Shown here: one piece after another, positions 9,040-17,970 of the stretch
Position numbering within the stretch: the first letter of the stretch is position 1
Layout of the letters: the number at the start of each line of letters is the position of its first letter
Origin: Primorskyibacter flagellatus
Lineage (GTDB): Bacteria > Pseudomonadota > Alphaproteobacteria > Rhodobacterales > Rhodobacteraceae
Reading direction: 5' to 3'
Length of the DNA: 64,000 nucleotides
NCBI RefSeq assembly: GCF_014638275.1
Contig: NZ_BMFJ01000004.1
Coordinates: forward strand, 62,001-126,000
Position numbers and translations under genes: made by a program
Notes under the pieces: model-generated
The model's input: only the letters and a program-made list of their open reading frames with translations
Database searches by the model: none
Told to the model about the DNA's origin: nothing

Positions 9040-10151
9040 CGCAGGGACGATCCCGACGGCGGCAGGCGGTTCACGTTCCGCTCAAGGTCCAGCACGTATC
9101 CGATGATCTCCGCCACCGCCTGCCAGTGCTCCAGCGGGATTTCCTCGTCGATCTCGGCCACCGCGTGCAGGGCACGGGCCAGCGGACGGTTCTCCACGAT
9201 CGGCACGTCGTGGTCGCGCGCCACCTTCCGGATCTGCCCGGCCATCAGGTCCGCGCCCTTTGCGACGCAGACCGGGGCCTGATCCTTGCCGTTGTCATAG
9301 CGCAGCGCCACGGCATAGTGCGTCGGGTTGGTCAGAACGACGGTCGCGGTCGGCACCGTCGTGGTGATCCGCTGCTGCGCCCGCCGCCGGCGCTGTTCGG
9401 CGCGCTTGGCCTTGATCAGCGGGTCGCCTTCCGTTTCCTTGTGTTCGTCGCGGATATCCTGCACCGACATGCGCAGCTTCTTCGCCCACTGGAACCGCTT
9501 CCACATCACGTCGACCCCGGCCAGCGCCACCATGATGATGGTGATCGTGATCAGCAGCATGGAGGCGTATTTGCCCACGTAGGGCAGCAGCGCCTCGGGG
9601 TTCACCTCCTCCGCCTGCCAGAGACCGCGGATCGACAGCTGCGCGATGTAGATGGAGATCGCGCCAACCACGAGCACCTTGCCGACGCTCTTGGCGAACT
9701 CCACCAGCGCGTCGGCGGAATAGATCTTCTTGAACCCCTGGATCGGGTCAAGCTTGGACAGCTTGGGCTTGATGCGTTCGACCGCGACGACCACCTCGCC
9801 CTGGATCAGGACGGCGGCGATTGCGGCCAGCACCATGGTGCCCGCGACCGGGGCAAGGATCGTCGCCAGCCCGCCCGACAGCTCCATCGTCACCTGGCCG
9901 AGGTCATGGATGCCCTGCACGTCCTCCCCGACCCGGATCTGCCCCGCGTTCTCGAAAATCCGCCGCAGGACCCCGGCCATGACCGGGCCAAGCTGCGGGA
10001 AGAACAGGATCGCCACGAGGAACAGCGACAGCACCGACATCAGGTTGCCGACTTCTCGGGATGAGGGAACGTCGCCTTTCTCCCGCGCCTCGCGGAGCTT
10101 CTTTGGCGTTGCCTCTTCTGTCTTGTTTGATCTGTCTTCGTTCTCTGCCAC
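9027..10151 (-). CDS. flhB: Flagellar export switch protein FlhB
   Basis: FlhB sits at the inner-membrane gate of the flagellar type III exporter and changes substrate class from rod/hook to filament. This 374-residue protein has the charged N-terminus (KTEEATPKKLREAREKG), four hydrophobic segments, and a cytoplasmic domain with the autocleavage motif NPTH at residues 275-278. Length and motif position are usual. It is the last gene of the minus-strand flgB-to-flhB operon, 9 bp after fliR. Its stop overlaps the immunity-like gene that comes from the left. Confidence 0.96.
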   Translation of the reverse strand: MAENEDRSNKTEEATPKKLREAREKGDVPSSREVGNLMSVLSLFLVAILFFPQLGPVMAGVLRRIFENAGQIRVGEDVQGIHDLGQVTMELSGGLATILAPVAGTMVLAAIAAVLIQGEVVVAVERIKPKLSKLDPIQGFKKIYSADALVEFAKSVGKVLVVGAISIYIAQLSIRGLWQAEEVNPEALLPYVGKYASMLLITITIIMVALAGVDVMWKRFQWAKKLRMSVQDIRDEHKETEGDPLIKAKRAEQRRRRAQQRITTTVPTATVVLTNPTHYAVALRYDNGKDQAPVCVAKGADLMAGQIRKVARDHDVPIVENRPLARALHAVAEIDEEIPLEHWQAVAEIIGYVLDLERNVNRLPPSGSSLRYWD

Positions 10152-10160
10152 GCGCGCCTC

Positions 10161-10913
10161 CTACAGGGTCAGAAGACCCAGCCACTCCACGAAGTGAGTG
10201 AGGAAGGTCCGCAGCGCCGATGGAACGGCCAGAACAAGTACGAAAAGCCCGGCGAAGATCAGCACGGGCGCGGCGACGAAGAACACCGGAAGGCTGGGCA
10301 GCATCCGGTTGGTCAGGCCCAGTCCGACGTTCAGGATCACGCCCATGACGTAGAAGGGCGCGGACACCGACAGCCCGATATAGAAGGCCGAGGTCGCCGC
10401 CTTGGTCATCTGCTGCGCCAGATCCCCGGTCATGATCCGGCCCGGCGGAAAGACCTCATAGCTGTTGATGATCGCCTCGATGATAAGGTGATGCACGTCG
10501 GTGGCAAAGATCACCGCCACCCCGCCCAGCATCAGGGCGGTGGCGATCAGGGTGGACCCCTGGAACGACCCGATGTTGGGCGCGAAGGCGTTGGACAGAC
10601 CCGAAACAAGGCCGATCTGCGCCCCGGCGACCTGAAGCGAGGTCAGCAGCACCCGCGCCACCAGCCCGATCCAGATGCCGAGCGTGACCTCGATCCCGAA
10701 GGCGCGCACAAGGTCGAGCGCCCCCTCCGGTACCGGGCCGCGCGCGACCAGCGGGGTAAGCACCAGCGCCAGCAGCACGGCGGTCACCAGCCGGTGACGC
10801 ACGAAGATGAAGCTTTCCCCGAACCCCGGCATGAACACCATCGCCGCGCCGATGCGGGCAAAGACCAGCGCCACGCCAAGGAACTGGGTGGTGAGCAGCG
10901 CGCCGAGGTCCAT
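10161..10913 (-). CDS. fliR: Flagellar export gate protein FliR
   Basis: This 250-residue polytopic membrane protein forms the export gate with FliP and FliQ. The ATG at 10913 (MDLGALL) was chosen because it overlaps the flhA stop as ATGA; the open frame further upstream is antisense-like noise within flhA. The FliR signature region ARIGAAMVFMPGFGE and the long hydrophobic helices are visible throughout. Order flhA-fliR-flhB is a standard export-gate arrangement. Confidence 0.96.
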   Translation of the reverse strand: MDLGALLTTQFLGVALVFARIGAAMVFMPGFGESFIFVRHRLVTAVLLALVLTPLVARGPVPEGALDLVRAFGIEVTLGIWIGLVARVLLTSLQVAGAQIGLVSGLSNAFAPNIGSFQGSTLIATALMLGGVAVIFATDVHHLIIEAIINSYEVFPPGRIMTGDLAQQMTKAATSAFYIGLSVSAPFYVMGVILNVGLGLTNRMLPSLPVFFVAAPVLIFAGLFVLVLAVPSALRTFLTHFVEWLGLLTL

Positions 10914-13021
10914 CACTCCTTCCCGATCGTCGCCAGCGTCCGCAGGTTGGCGTTGCGGTGGATCTCGTTGTGGGAAATCACCTGCGTCATCGGGCTGACG
11001 CGTTCCAGCATGTTGCGGATGAAGCTGCGCGCCTCGGGGGCGACAAGGATTGCCGGCCAACGGTCCTCCGCGGCGTGTTCCTGAATGGTCCGCCGCGCCT
11101 CCAGCACGAATTCCTGGATACGCTGCGGCGACATGATGAGATTGCGTTCATCCCCCTGCACGCGCACGGAGTCGAGAAACTCCTGATCCCATTTCGACGA
11201 CAGGGTGATGACCTGGATATAGCCGTTCTCGTCCGTCAGCGCCTTGCAGATCTGGTTGGACAGACGGCGGCGCACGTGTTCGGTGATCGTGACGACGTTG
11301 GACGAGGTCCGCTTGGCCTCCGCGATCGCCTCGACGATCAGCGGCAGGTTGCGGATCGACACGCGTTCCGTCAGCAGACCCTGCAGGACGTGCTGCACAA
11401 GGATCGCCGGGGACTGGCCGCCGATCTCTCCGACCAGCTTCTGATAATCGCGGTCCAGCCCCTCGATCAGCCCCTGCACGGCGCCATAGGTCAGCAAGTC
11501 CGGCATATGTTCCTTCACCACCTCGGTCAGATGCGTGGTGATGACGCTTTCCGGGTCCACGACGGTATAGCCCTGCCGCTCCGCCTCCGCCGCCTGCCCC
11601 GGCTGGATCCACAGCGCGTCGAGCCCGAAGGTCGGGTCCTTCGCCGCCTCGCCCGGCATGTCGAGCGGATGATCGGAGGGGTTCACCACCATCATGCCCT
11701 GCGGCCGCACCTCGCCCCGCGCGACCTCCACCCCCTGCACCAGCAGCGCGTAGGTGTTGGTCGGCAGCCCCGGCTCGTCGGTGATCCGGACCGAGGGCAG
11801 GACGAACCCGAATTCCCGCGCAAACAGGTTCCTCAGCGACTTGATCTTGCCCGGCAGCGCGGCGTCGGCGGCGGACATCAGCGGCACCAGCGCCTCGCCC
11901 ATCTCAAGCCGCAGGTCGTCCAGCTTCATGGTCGACTGCATGCTCTCCTCCGAACGCGTCTGCCCGGCGCGCTCTTTCTCGATCTCGGCGCGGCGAAGGG
12001 CCTCTGCGGCGCGCTCCTCCTGCTGCTGGATGTACCAGCCAAGCGCGGCCATGCCCCCGGACATGATGAGGAACACCATCAGCGGGAACCCCGGCAGCAG
12101 CCCCATGCCCGCCAGCAGGCCGGCGGCCATGTACAGCGCCTTGGGGAACTTCGACAGCTGGCCCAGAACCGCCTCGTTCGCCGCGCCCTCGGTCCCGCCC
12201 TTGGTGACGATCAGACCGGCGGCCAGCGACACGATCAGCGCGGGGATCTGGCTGACCAGACCGTCGCCGATGGTCAGCGTGGTATAGCTGTTGGCCGCAT
12301 CCGACACCGACAGGTCGTATTGCAGCACGCCGATCAGGATGCCGCCGATCACGTTGATCAGGGTGATGATGATCCCGGCGACCGCATCGCCGCGCACGAA
12401 CTTGGACGCACCGTCCATGGCCCCGTAGAACCCGGTCTCGTCCTCCAGCGCCTTGCGCCGCCGCTTGGCCTCCGTCTCGTCGATCAGACCGGCGCCGAGG
12501 TCGGCGTCGATCGCCATCTGCTTGCCGGGCATGGAATCGAGACTGAAGCGGGCGGAAACCTCTGCAATCCGCGTCGAACCCTTGGTGATGACGAGGAAGT
12601 TGATGACCACGAGGATCCCGAAGATCACGATCCCGATGACGAAGTTGCCCGACACGATGAACCGGGAAAAGCCCTCGATCACACCCCCCGCCGCGCCCGG
12701 CCCGGTATGCCCCTCCGACAGGATCAGCCGGGTGGAGGCGACGTTCAGCGACAGCCGCAGCATGGTGACCACCAGCAGCAGCGTCGGGAAGGAGTTGAAG
12801 TCCAGCGGCTTCGGAATCCACAGCGCGACCATCAGCACCAGCACCGACACGGCGAGCGAAATCGCCAGACCGAAGTCGAGTATGATCGGCGGCAGCGGGA
12901 TGAACAGCACCGACAGGACCAGCGTCACGCCAAGCGCAAAGCCGATGTCGCGGTTCTTCAGGCCGAAGGCGAACATGCCCCCGCCCCGGGTCCCGCCGCC
13001 GATGAGATCGCTGTTCGCCAT
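10913..13021 (-). CDS. flhA: Flagellar export gate protein FlhA
   Basis: FlhA is the large export-gate subunit whose cytoplasmic domain docks chaperone-substrate complexes. This 702-residue protein has a multi-spanning N-terminal half, the FHIPEP family signature around residues 163-172 (SMPGKQMAID), and a roughly 350-residue soluble C-terminal domain. Size is normal. It starts 3 bp after sltF stops and overlaps fliR by 1 bp. Confidence 0.97.
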   Translation of the reverse strand: MANSDLIGGGTRGGGMFAFGLKNRDIGFALGVTLVLSVLFIPLPPIILDFGLAISLAVSVLVLMVALWIPKPLDFNSFPTLLLVVTMLRLSLNVASTRLILSEGHTGPGAAGGVIEGFSRFIVSGNFVIGIVIFGILVVINFLVITKGSTRIAEVSARFSLDSMPGKQMAIDADLGAGLIDETEAKRRRKALEDETGFYGAMDGASKFVRGDAVAGIIITLINVIGGILIGVLQYDLSVSDAANSYTTLTIGDGLVSQIPALIVSLAAGLIVTKGGTEGAANEAVLGQLSKFPKALYMAAGLLAGMGLLPGFPLMVFLIMSGGMAALGWYIQQQEERAAEALRRAEIEKERAGQTRSEESMQSTMKLDDLRLEMGEALVPLMSAADAALPGKIKSLRNLFAREFGFVLPSVRITDEPGLPTNTYALLVQGVEVARGEVRPQGMMVVNPSDHPLDMPGEAAKDPTFGLDALWIQPGQAAEAERQGYTVVDPESVITTHLTEVVKEHMPDLLTYGAVQGLIEGLDRDYQKLVGEIGGQSPAILVQHVLQGLLTERVSIRNLPLIVEAIAEAKRTSSNVVTITEHVRRRLSNQICKALTDENGYIQVITLSSKWDQEFLDSVRVQGDERNLIMSPQRIQEFVLEARRTIQEHAAEDRWPAILVAPEARSFIRNMLERVSPMTQVISHNEIHRNANLRTLATIGKE

Positions 13022-13024
13022 GGC

Positions 13025-13792
13025 CTACGACCCCCGCATGAAGACGGGCAGGATCGGCTCTATCTCGCCCGGACCGAACAGGCTGCGCCCGCCGCCCCCT
13101 GCCCCGCGGCCCAGATCGGCGGTCCAGAACGCCCCGCTCGTCGGCATCCGCGGCTGCGGCGCGACCGCGCGGCCGTCACCCGGCCCGACCATGGCGCGGA
13201 AACTGTCGAACCGGGTGTTGGCCACCTGCACGTTCTGCTGCAGCCGGGCAAGGTAGGCGCGCCCCAGTTCCTCCGTCGCGGAATGGTACGACGCCGCCGC
13301 CCTTGTCCAGTCGCCCTTGGCCCGGTACAGCCGCGCGAGATAGGCCGCCGCGTAATCCACGTTCCGCGCCGGGTTGAACCCGTCGGCCACGGTGTCGAAG
13401 GCGTCCGGATGCCAGTGCAGGTTGATCTGCATGCAGCCCACGTCGATGGAGGTCACGCCCTCCCGCCGCCGCTGGTTCACCCAGTCCACGGCCTCGCCCG
13501 CGCTGTCGAAATACTTGCCCTGCCCCTCCGCATTGGCGGTATAGGGCCAGACCGTCAGGTCGCCGTCACGATACAGCCCGCTTTCCTGAAGCCCGATGCC
13601 AAGCAGCAGGTTGTCGGGGATCTGGTACCGCATCTGCGCCAGCAGGATCTCGCGGATGCAGGCGCCCTTCATCCCCTCGACCCGCGTCACGGGGGCGGAG
13701 GTGGGCCGCGCGGTCGGGGTGTAGAACCCCGTCCACTGCGCCAGCGCGGGCCCGCACCAGGCCAGCAGGATCACCACCAGAAGCCGCCACAT
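13025..13792 (-). CDS. sltF: Periplasmic lytic transglycosylase, flagellar SltF type
   Basis: This 255-residue SLT-fold lytic transglycosylase has a Sec signal peptide (cleavage after about residue 18, ALA-Q), a catalytic-type Glu70 in GLQESG, and the family motifs VGCMQINL and YLARLY with a following YHS. It would open peptidoglycan for the rod. FlgJ in this cluster (44362-44676) lacks a muramidase domain, as in Rhodobacter sphaeroides, where a separate SltF does the job. Here it sits between fliQ and flhA and overlaps fliQ by 1 bp. The name SltF is by analogy. Confidence 0.85.
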   Translation of the reverse strand: MWRLLVVILLAWCGPALAQWTGFYTPTARPTSAPVTRVEGMKGACIREILLAQMRYQIPDNLLLGIGLQESGLYRDGDLTVWPYTANAEGQGKYFDSAGEAVDWVNQRRREGVTSIDVGCMQINLHWHPDAFDTVADGFNPARNVDYAAAYLARLYRAKGDWTRAAASYHSATEELGRAYLARLQQNVQVANTRFDSFRAMVGPGDGRAVAPQPRMPTSGAFWTADLGRGAGGGGRSLFGPGEIEPILPVFMRGS

Positions 13793-14061
13793 CAGACGGA
13801 CCCGCTGGCGATCAGGTCGAACACCTTGTCCGACAGGCCCTTGACGGTGGAATAGATCAGCGGGGTCGCGATCAGCAGCACGACGAAGATGGCCGCGATC
13901 TTGGGCACGAAGGTCAGGGTCATCTCCTGGATCTGCGTCAGCGCCTGGAAGAAGGCGATGATCAGCCCGACCACAAGCGCCACCCCGAGGATCGGCGCGG
14001 ATCCGATCAGCACCGCGAGAATGGTGTCGGACAGGATGTCATATGCGTCCGCCTCGGTCAC
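13792..14061 (-). CDS. fliQ: Flagellar export gate protein FliQ
   Basis: This 89-residue protein has two transmembrane helices and the FliQ pattern (QIQEMTLTFVPK between the helices). It assembles with FliP and FliR in the export gate. Its TGA overlaps the ATG of sltF, indicating translational coupling. Length is typical for FliQ. Confidence 0.95.
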   Translation of the reverse strand: MTEADAYDILSDTILAVLIGSAPILGVALVVGLIIAFFQALTQIQEMTLTFVPKIAAIFVVLLIATPLIYSTVKGLSDKVFDLIASGSV

Positions 14062-14071
14062 CCATGGCTCC

Positions 14072-14395
14072 TTAGATCGGCATCTGCATGACCTGCTGGT
14101 AGGCCTCCACCAGACGGTCGCGGACCGATACGGCCAGCTTCAGGGTGGTTTCCATTTCCAGCGTGGCCTCGACCACCTGCTGCGCCGAGACATCGCCGAC
14201 CAGTCCGGCCTGCTGGACCTGCTCGGCCTGGCGCACGGTCTGGATGGTGTCGTGTGTCGCGTTCTGCACCATCTCCGCAAAGTTGATGCGCGGGCTCTCC
14301 GGTGCCGCCCCGGCAATCGCGCCGGGGCCGCCCGTCAGCTTGCTGGACGACCCGTAGGCAGTGTTGACCAGCCCGGTTGAGATCAGCTTGTCCAT
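14072..14395 (-). CDS. fliE: Flagellar hook-basal body protein FliE
   Basis: FliE (107 residues) links the MS ring to the proximal rod. The C-terminal half shows the family pattern: VVEATLEMETTLKLAVSVRDRLVEAYQQVMQMPI, split here into conserved ET-LKLAV-VRD and Y-MPI elements. It lies 8 bp after flgC and 10 bp before fliQ in the usual flgB-flgC-fliE order. Confidence 0.94.
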   Translation of the reverse strand: MDKLISTGLVNTAYGSSSKLTGGPGAIAGAAPESPRINFAEMVQNATHDTIQTVRQAEQVQQAGLVGDVSAQQVVEATLEMETTLKLAVSVRDRLVEAYQQVMQMPI

Positions 14396-14403
14396 TCAGC
14401 GCC

Positions 14404-14814
14404 TCACTTCAGCAGGTCGAGGATCTGGGAACGCATCTTCCGCGCCGCCTCGAACATGTTCATGTTGGCCTCATAGCTGCGTGCCGCCTCGCGCATGTTG
14501 GCCATCTCCATCACCGTCGACACGTTCGAAACCTTCACGAAACCGGTCTCGTCCGCGGCCGGGTGCGACGGCTCGTAGCGCATGGAGAAATCGCTGTCGT
14601 CGCGGTCGATGCTGGCGACATGCACGGTCGACACGCCGGTGTCGCGGTCCAGCAGCTCCTCGAAGGTGATGGTCTTGCGACGGTACGGGTCCTCGCCCGG
14701 CGTCATCGCGGTTGACGAGGCGTTCGCCACGTTCTCGGACACGACCTTCAGCCGTTCGCCCTGCGCCAGCATCCCGCTGGCGGAAATCGTGAGGATTGAC
14801 TTGAGCGGATCCAT
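14404..14814 (-). CDS. flgC: Flagellar proximal rod protein FlgC
   Basis: This 136-residue rod protein has the N-terminal rod signature (SASGMLAQGERLKVVSENVANA) and the C-terminal heptad-like helix ending in ILDLLK. FlgC polymerises with FlgB and FlgF in the proximal rod. The gene lies 15 bp after flgB. Confidence 0.96.
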   Translation of the reverse strand: MDPLKSILTISASGMLAQGERLKVVSENVANASSTAMTPGEDPYRRKTITFEELLDRDTGVSTVHVASIDRDDSDFSMRYEPSHPAADETGFVKVSNVSTVMEMANMREAARSYEANMNMFEAARKMRSQILDLLK

Positions 14815-14829
14815 GAATAGCCCCCTGCC

Positions 14830-15210
14830 CTACCTGATGCCCGTCGCTGCCAGCGTCAGCATCTCGTGTCCCTTGCGGTACAGTTGCGCCGCCAGCCGGT
14901 AGTTCTCCGTCACCTCGGTCGAGGTGATCGTCTGCTGCTCCAGCGCAACCGTGTTCCCGTCAAGCGACGTCTCGTAGGCCTCGCGGTCGTCCTGGATGGA
15001 AATGTCGCCGCTGCCCTTGTTCAGACCCGAAATGTGCTTGCTGTTCGTGGTCATGACCGCGCCGCTCGTCCCGCGCAGCACATCGGCAAAGGCGCTCACG
15101 TCCTGCGCCCGATAGCCCGGAGTGTTGGCGTTGGCGATGTTCTGCGCCACGACCTGCTGACGCACGCCCAGCCAGTTCATCCGGCGCGAGGCGAGGTTGA
15201 AGAAGGACAT
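14830..15210 (-). CDS. flgB: Flagellar proximal rod protein FlgB
   Basis: This 126-residue protein starts at the ATG at 15210 (MSFFNLASRRMNWLG); the frame is open further upstream but no rod homology exists there. The signature QVVAQNIANANTPGYRA is the rod/hook N-terminal motif. First gene of the flgB-flgC-fliE-fliQ-sltF-flhA-fliR-flhB operon, divergent from fliI; the 106-bp gap must hold both promoters. Confidence 0.95.
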   Translation of the reverse strand: MSFFNLASRRMNWLGVRQQVVAQNIANANTPGYRAQDVSAFADVLRGTSGAVMTTNSKHISGLNKGSGDISIQDDREAYETSLDGNTVALEQQTITSTEVTENYRLAAQLYRKGHEMLTLAATGIR

Positions 15211-15249
15211 GTCACTCAGTCGCACAGCAAGGTTTCCTTTACGGATTGC

Positions 15250-15257
15250 CAAGGATA
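15250..15257 (+). promoter_or_regulatory. CAAGGATA, variant of the shared flagellar element, in the flgB-fliI gap
   Basis: CAAGGATA differs by one base from the CAAGAATA element seen upstream of other flagellar operons. It lies in the 106-bp divergent region 15211-15316. A small palindrome CTAAGATTAG also lies in this gap. Weak on its own; it counts mainly as part of the series. Confidence 0.3.
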
Positions 15258-15316
15258 TACTACTCTCGATGCTAAGATTAGCATGATTAAATCCGCAAGA
15301 GCAATGGATAGTTACC

Positions 15317-16678
15317 ATGAAAACGGCATTCTCTGAGCTTTCTACCCTTGCTCGCACCTCCGAAGGCGCAAGGATAGCGGGTGAGGTCTCAGCAATCGTC
15401 GGGCTCACCCTGACGGTCGTGGGCCTGAACCGCGCGCTCGGGATCGGGCAGCGGTGCACCATCCACGGCAAGAACGGCCCCGTGCTGGCCGAGGTCGTCG
15501 CGGTCGACGGCGGCGGCACCCGCGTCCTGCCCTTCGGCACCTGGACCGGCGTGACCATCGGCGACCGGGTGGAAATCTCCACCGGCGGCGAAAACATCCG
15601 CCCCGACCTCAGCTGGATCGGCCGGGTCCTCAACGCCCTCGGCCAGCCGATCGACGGGCAGGGTTCGCTGCACGAAGGTCCGACCCCCTGCCCGCCCCGC
15701 AACACCCCGCCGAACGCCTATGCCCGCCGCCGCGTCGGCGACCGCATCGACACCGGTGTCCGGGTCTTCGATGTCTTCACCCCGCTCTGCCGCGGGCAAC
15801 GCATGGGCATCTTCGCGGGCTCCGGCGTCGGCAAGTCCTCTCTCCTCTCCATGATGGCCCGCCGGGCCGAGGCCGACGTGATCGTCGTCGGTCTGGTCGG
15901 CGAACGCGGGCGCGAGGTGCAGGATTTCATCCAGAAGGACCTCGGCCCCGAGGGGCTCGACCGCTCCGTCGTCGTGGTCTCCACCGGGGACGAACCCCCG
16001 CTGATGCGCCGCCAGGCCGCCTGGACCGCCACCGCCTGCGCCGAATACTTCCGCGACCAGGGTCTGCAGGTCCTCCTGCTGATCGACTCTGTCACCCGCT
16101 TCGCCATGGCGCAGCGCGAGATCGGTCTGGCCGGTGGAGAGCCGCCGACCACCAAGGGTTACCCCCCGACCGTCTTTGCCGAACTGCCGCAGCTTCTGGA
16201 ACGCGCCGGGCCGGGCACCGGAGAGAAGGGCGACATCACCGCGCTCTACACCGTGCTTGTCGACGGCGACGACCTGAACGAACCGATCTCCGACACCGTG
16301 CGCGGGATCATGGACGGGCATGTCGTGCTGGACCGGAACATCGCCGAACAGGGCCGCTTCCCGGCCGTGAACCTGCAGCGCTCCATCTCCCGGATGCTGC
16401 CGGACTGCCACAACTCCGGCGAATACGCCGTGCTCAAGGCCGCCCGCCGCGCACTCGCCCGCTATGCCGACATGGAAGAACTGATCCGCATCGGCGCCTA
16501 CCGCGAAGGCACGGATGCAGAGATCGACGCCGCCATCCGTTTCGCCAAACCGGCAGAACGGTTCCTGACGCAGGCCAAGAAGGAAAGCACCACCTCCGAA
16601 CAGGCCTTCGCGCGGCTTTTCGAACTGCTCGGCCACGCCGGGATCGAGGTCGAGGTCGAAAAGGAAGGCGACGCCTGA
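15317..16678 (+). CDS. fliI: Flagellum-specific ATPase FliI
   Basis: FliI hydrolyses ATP to release export substrates from chaperones. This 453-residue F1-beta-like protein has Walker A GSGVGKS (168-174), the GERGREV motif, Walker B-type LLLIDSVTRFA and the PPTTKGYPP segment that marks flagellar and type III secretion ATPases. Length is typical. It runs divergently from flgB, and 9 bp after its stop is the first parS palindrome of the repABC module. Confidence 0.97.
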   Translation: MKTAFSELSTLARTSEGARIAGEVSAIVGLTLTVVGLNRALGIGQRCTIHGKNGPVLAEVVAVDGGGTRVLPFGTWTGVTIGDRVEISTGGENIRPDLSWIGRVLNALGQPIDGQGSLHEGPTPCPPRNTPPNAYARRRVGDRIDTGVRVFDVFTPLCRGQRMGIFAGSGVGKSSLLSMMARRAEADVIVVGLVGERGREVQDFIQKDLGPEGLDRSVVVVSTGDEPPLMRRQAAWTATACAEYFRDQGLQVLLLIDSVTRFAMAQREIGLAGGEPPTTKGYPPTVFAELPQLLERAGPGTGEKGDITALYTVLVDGDDLNEPISDTVRGIMDGHVVLDRNIAEQGRFPAVNLQRSISRMLPDCHNSGEYAVLKAARRALARYADMEELIRIGAYREGTDAEIDAAIRFAKPAERFLTQAKKESTTSEQAFARLFELLGHAGIEVEVEKEGDA

Positions 16679-16687
16679 CGCCGGAGA

Positions 16688-16703
16688 GTTGACAGCTGTC
16701 AAC
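16688..16703. promoter_or_regulatory. parS: parS partition site 1
   Basis: The perfect 16-bp palindrome GTTGACAGCTGTCAAC lies in the 26-bp gap between the convergent fliI and repC genes. The same 16 bp occur at 17935 and 18962, all inside the repABC region, and I noticed no other copy. This form matches the GTT-N10-AAC palindromes known as RepB-binding parS sites of repABC plasmids. Confidence 0.92.
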
Positions 16704-16704
16704 T

Positions 16705-17886
16705 TCATGCCGCCCGCCGGGGATCGCCGATCCGGGACAGGGACAACAGCAGGGGGAGTGGTGAGTAATCGCCCTCCCCCGCTTTCCTTGCCAGAGTCCG
16801 GAAATAGGCTCCGGGATTGCCGATCGTTCCAATTCTCTGCACCATGGCCGCAACGGTGATCGCCGCGTCCCGCGGACCCATGTTGCGGCAGGCCTCACCC
16901 CAGACAGCCGTGTCGAGTCCGATCATGGGCACCACCGGACAGATGGCAGAGGTGAAGCTCTCCCAGTCTGTCACTCTCCTGTCGAGATAGGGCAGGACGT
17001 CCGGACAGCTTTCCAGGACAAGCGCAAGGGAAACAGGCTCTGTTCTGCGGTTTTGTCTCTTATCAGAAAGATCTTTATCTGATCTCTGATAGTGCCGCTC
17101 ATTCCGGGTGTCCCTGCCGCTCACTTCCGCCGTTTCATGCTCTGTTGCGGCTGTTTCGACCCTGATCGGTTGCGGAACGTCCGGTTCGATTTGATCCCTG
17201 ATCTCCGCCACCAGCGCCTGCATCTCGTCTCGCATGACGGTGAGCTGATCGAGGCCAAGCTTCCGCCGCAGATACCGCCGCGCCAGCTGTGTGCGGTCAT
17301 CCAGCGCATCCCACATTCCGCCAATGGCCTGCCCATAGGCGACGAGTTTCAGGGCGTCGCGGAGCAGCAGGGAAACCTCCTCTCGCAGCGCATCGATCTG
17401 TTCCCGCCGGGCGGTTTCCTCCGCTGCCCTGGTGGCGATTTCGGGCGCCAGGACAAGCAGCGGGCGCAGGTCGAAACCGAAGGCGCGGGTGATCTCACCG
17501 CCACGGCCACGACGGGCGTAGCGTTTGCCGTTCGGGCTGTCGTGGCGCAGGATCAGACCGGCGTCGACCAGCGCGGCGATGTGGCGGCGGAGCGTGCTTT
17601 CGGGCATCCCGTGGGCGCGGTCACAGATGGCGGCGTTAGAGGCAAAGACCACCATCGGCGTGCCGTCGCGCAGAACCTGATCGGGATGAAAGCTCAGCAG
17701 GACCTGAAGGACGGAGAGCGTGCGATCCCCGATGCCATAGTCCTTGGCGATCAGACCGAGCGCATTCAGGACCTGCCATTTGTCCATGCTTCCGATAGCC
17801 GGTTCCGCCCGGCCGCGCGCCTGATTTTCCATCAGACCAGCCGTCACCGGCCGCGCCCCGAAGGGCGTCGTTGTCACTGTCCTCAT
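16705..17886 (-). CDS. repC: Replication initiator RepC
   Basis: RepC is the initiator of repABC replicons and acts on an origin inside its own gene. This 393-residue protein has an N-terminal winged-helix region (CDRAHGMPESTLRRHIAALVDAG; SPNGKRYARR; RAFGFDLRPL) and the conserved C-terminal block IGNPGAYFRTLARKA. It is the third gene after repA and repB, separated from repB by 181 bp holding a parS site and an antisense RNA. An AT-rich stretch within it (about 17050-17094) is the oriV candidate. Confidence 0.95.
   Translation of the reverse strand: MRTVTTTPFGARPVTAGLMENQARGRAEPAIGSMDKWQVLNALGLIAKDYGIGDRTLSVLQVLLSFHPDQVLRDGTPMVVFASNAAICDRAHGMPESTLRRHIAALVDAGLILRHDSPNGKRYARRGRGGEITRAFGFDLRPLLVLAPEIATRAAEETARREQIDALREEVSLLLRDALKLVAYGQAIGGMWDALDDRTQLARRYLRRKLGLDQLTVMRDEMQALVAEIRDQIEPDVPQPIRVETAATEHETAEVSGRDTRNERHYQRSDKDLSDKRQNRRTEPVSLALVLESCPDVLPYLDRRVTDWESFTSAICPVVPMIGLDTAVWGEACRNMGPRDAAITVAAMVQRIGTIGNPGAYFRTLARKAGEGDYSPLPLLLSLSRIGDPRRAA
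17050..17094. other. Candidate oriV: AT-rich repeat stretch inside repC
   Basis: This stretch is markedly AT-richer than the rest of repC. It holds an inverted repeat, ATCAGA (17062-17067) and TCTGAT (17078-17083), around AAGATCTT, plus a further CTGATAG. In studied repABC plasmids oriV maps to an AT-rich region within repC, which is the basis of this call. It encodes a polar linker, so it could also be simple low-constraint sequence. Confidence 0.5.
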
Positions 17887-17934
17887 TTTTCTTCACGGAA
17901 GGCAAATCTTTCCCGCTCTCCGCGCTCTGGCGGA

Positions 17935-17950
17935 GTTGACAGCTGTCAAC
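17935..17950. promoter_or_regulatory. parS: parS partition site 2 (overlaps antisense-RNA promoter)
   Basis: Second exact copy of GTTGACAGCTGTCAAC, in the repB-repC intergenic region. Its left half contains TTGACA, which serves as a perfect -35 box for the plus-strand antisense RNA promoter. Confidence 0.92.
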
Positions 17951-17964
17951 CGAAGGGGCTAGAT
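17936..17964 (+). promoter_or_regulatory. Promoter of the repABC antisense RNA
   Basis: TTGACA (17936-17941), a 17-bp spacer and CTAGAT (17959-17964; TAGATT with an 18-bp spacer is the alternative) face away from repC on the plus strand. The -35 box is perfect and lies within parS 2. Transcription would start near 17971 and end at the hairpin at 17986-18022. Confidence 0.7.
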
Positions 17965-17970
17965 TCGAGG

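Noticed and set aside
10958..13855. 965-codon open frame on the plus strand opposite flhA and sltF
   Set aside because: It is the antisense of well-supported flagellar genes; its translation is Arg/His/Gln-rich low-complexity sequence typical of a GC-rich shadow frame.
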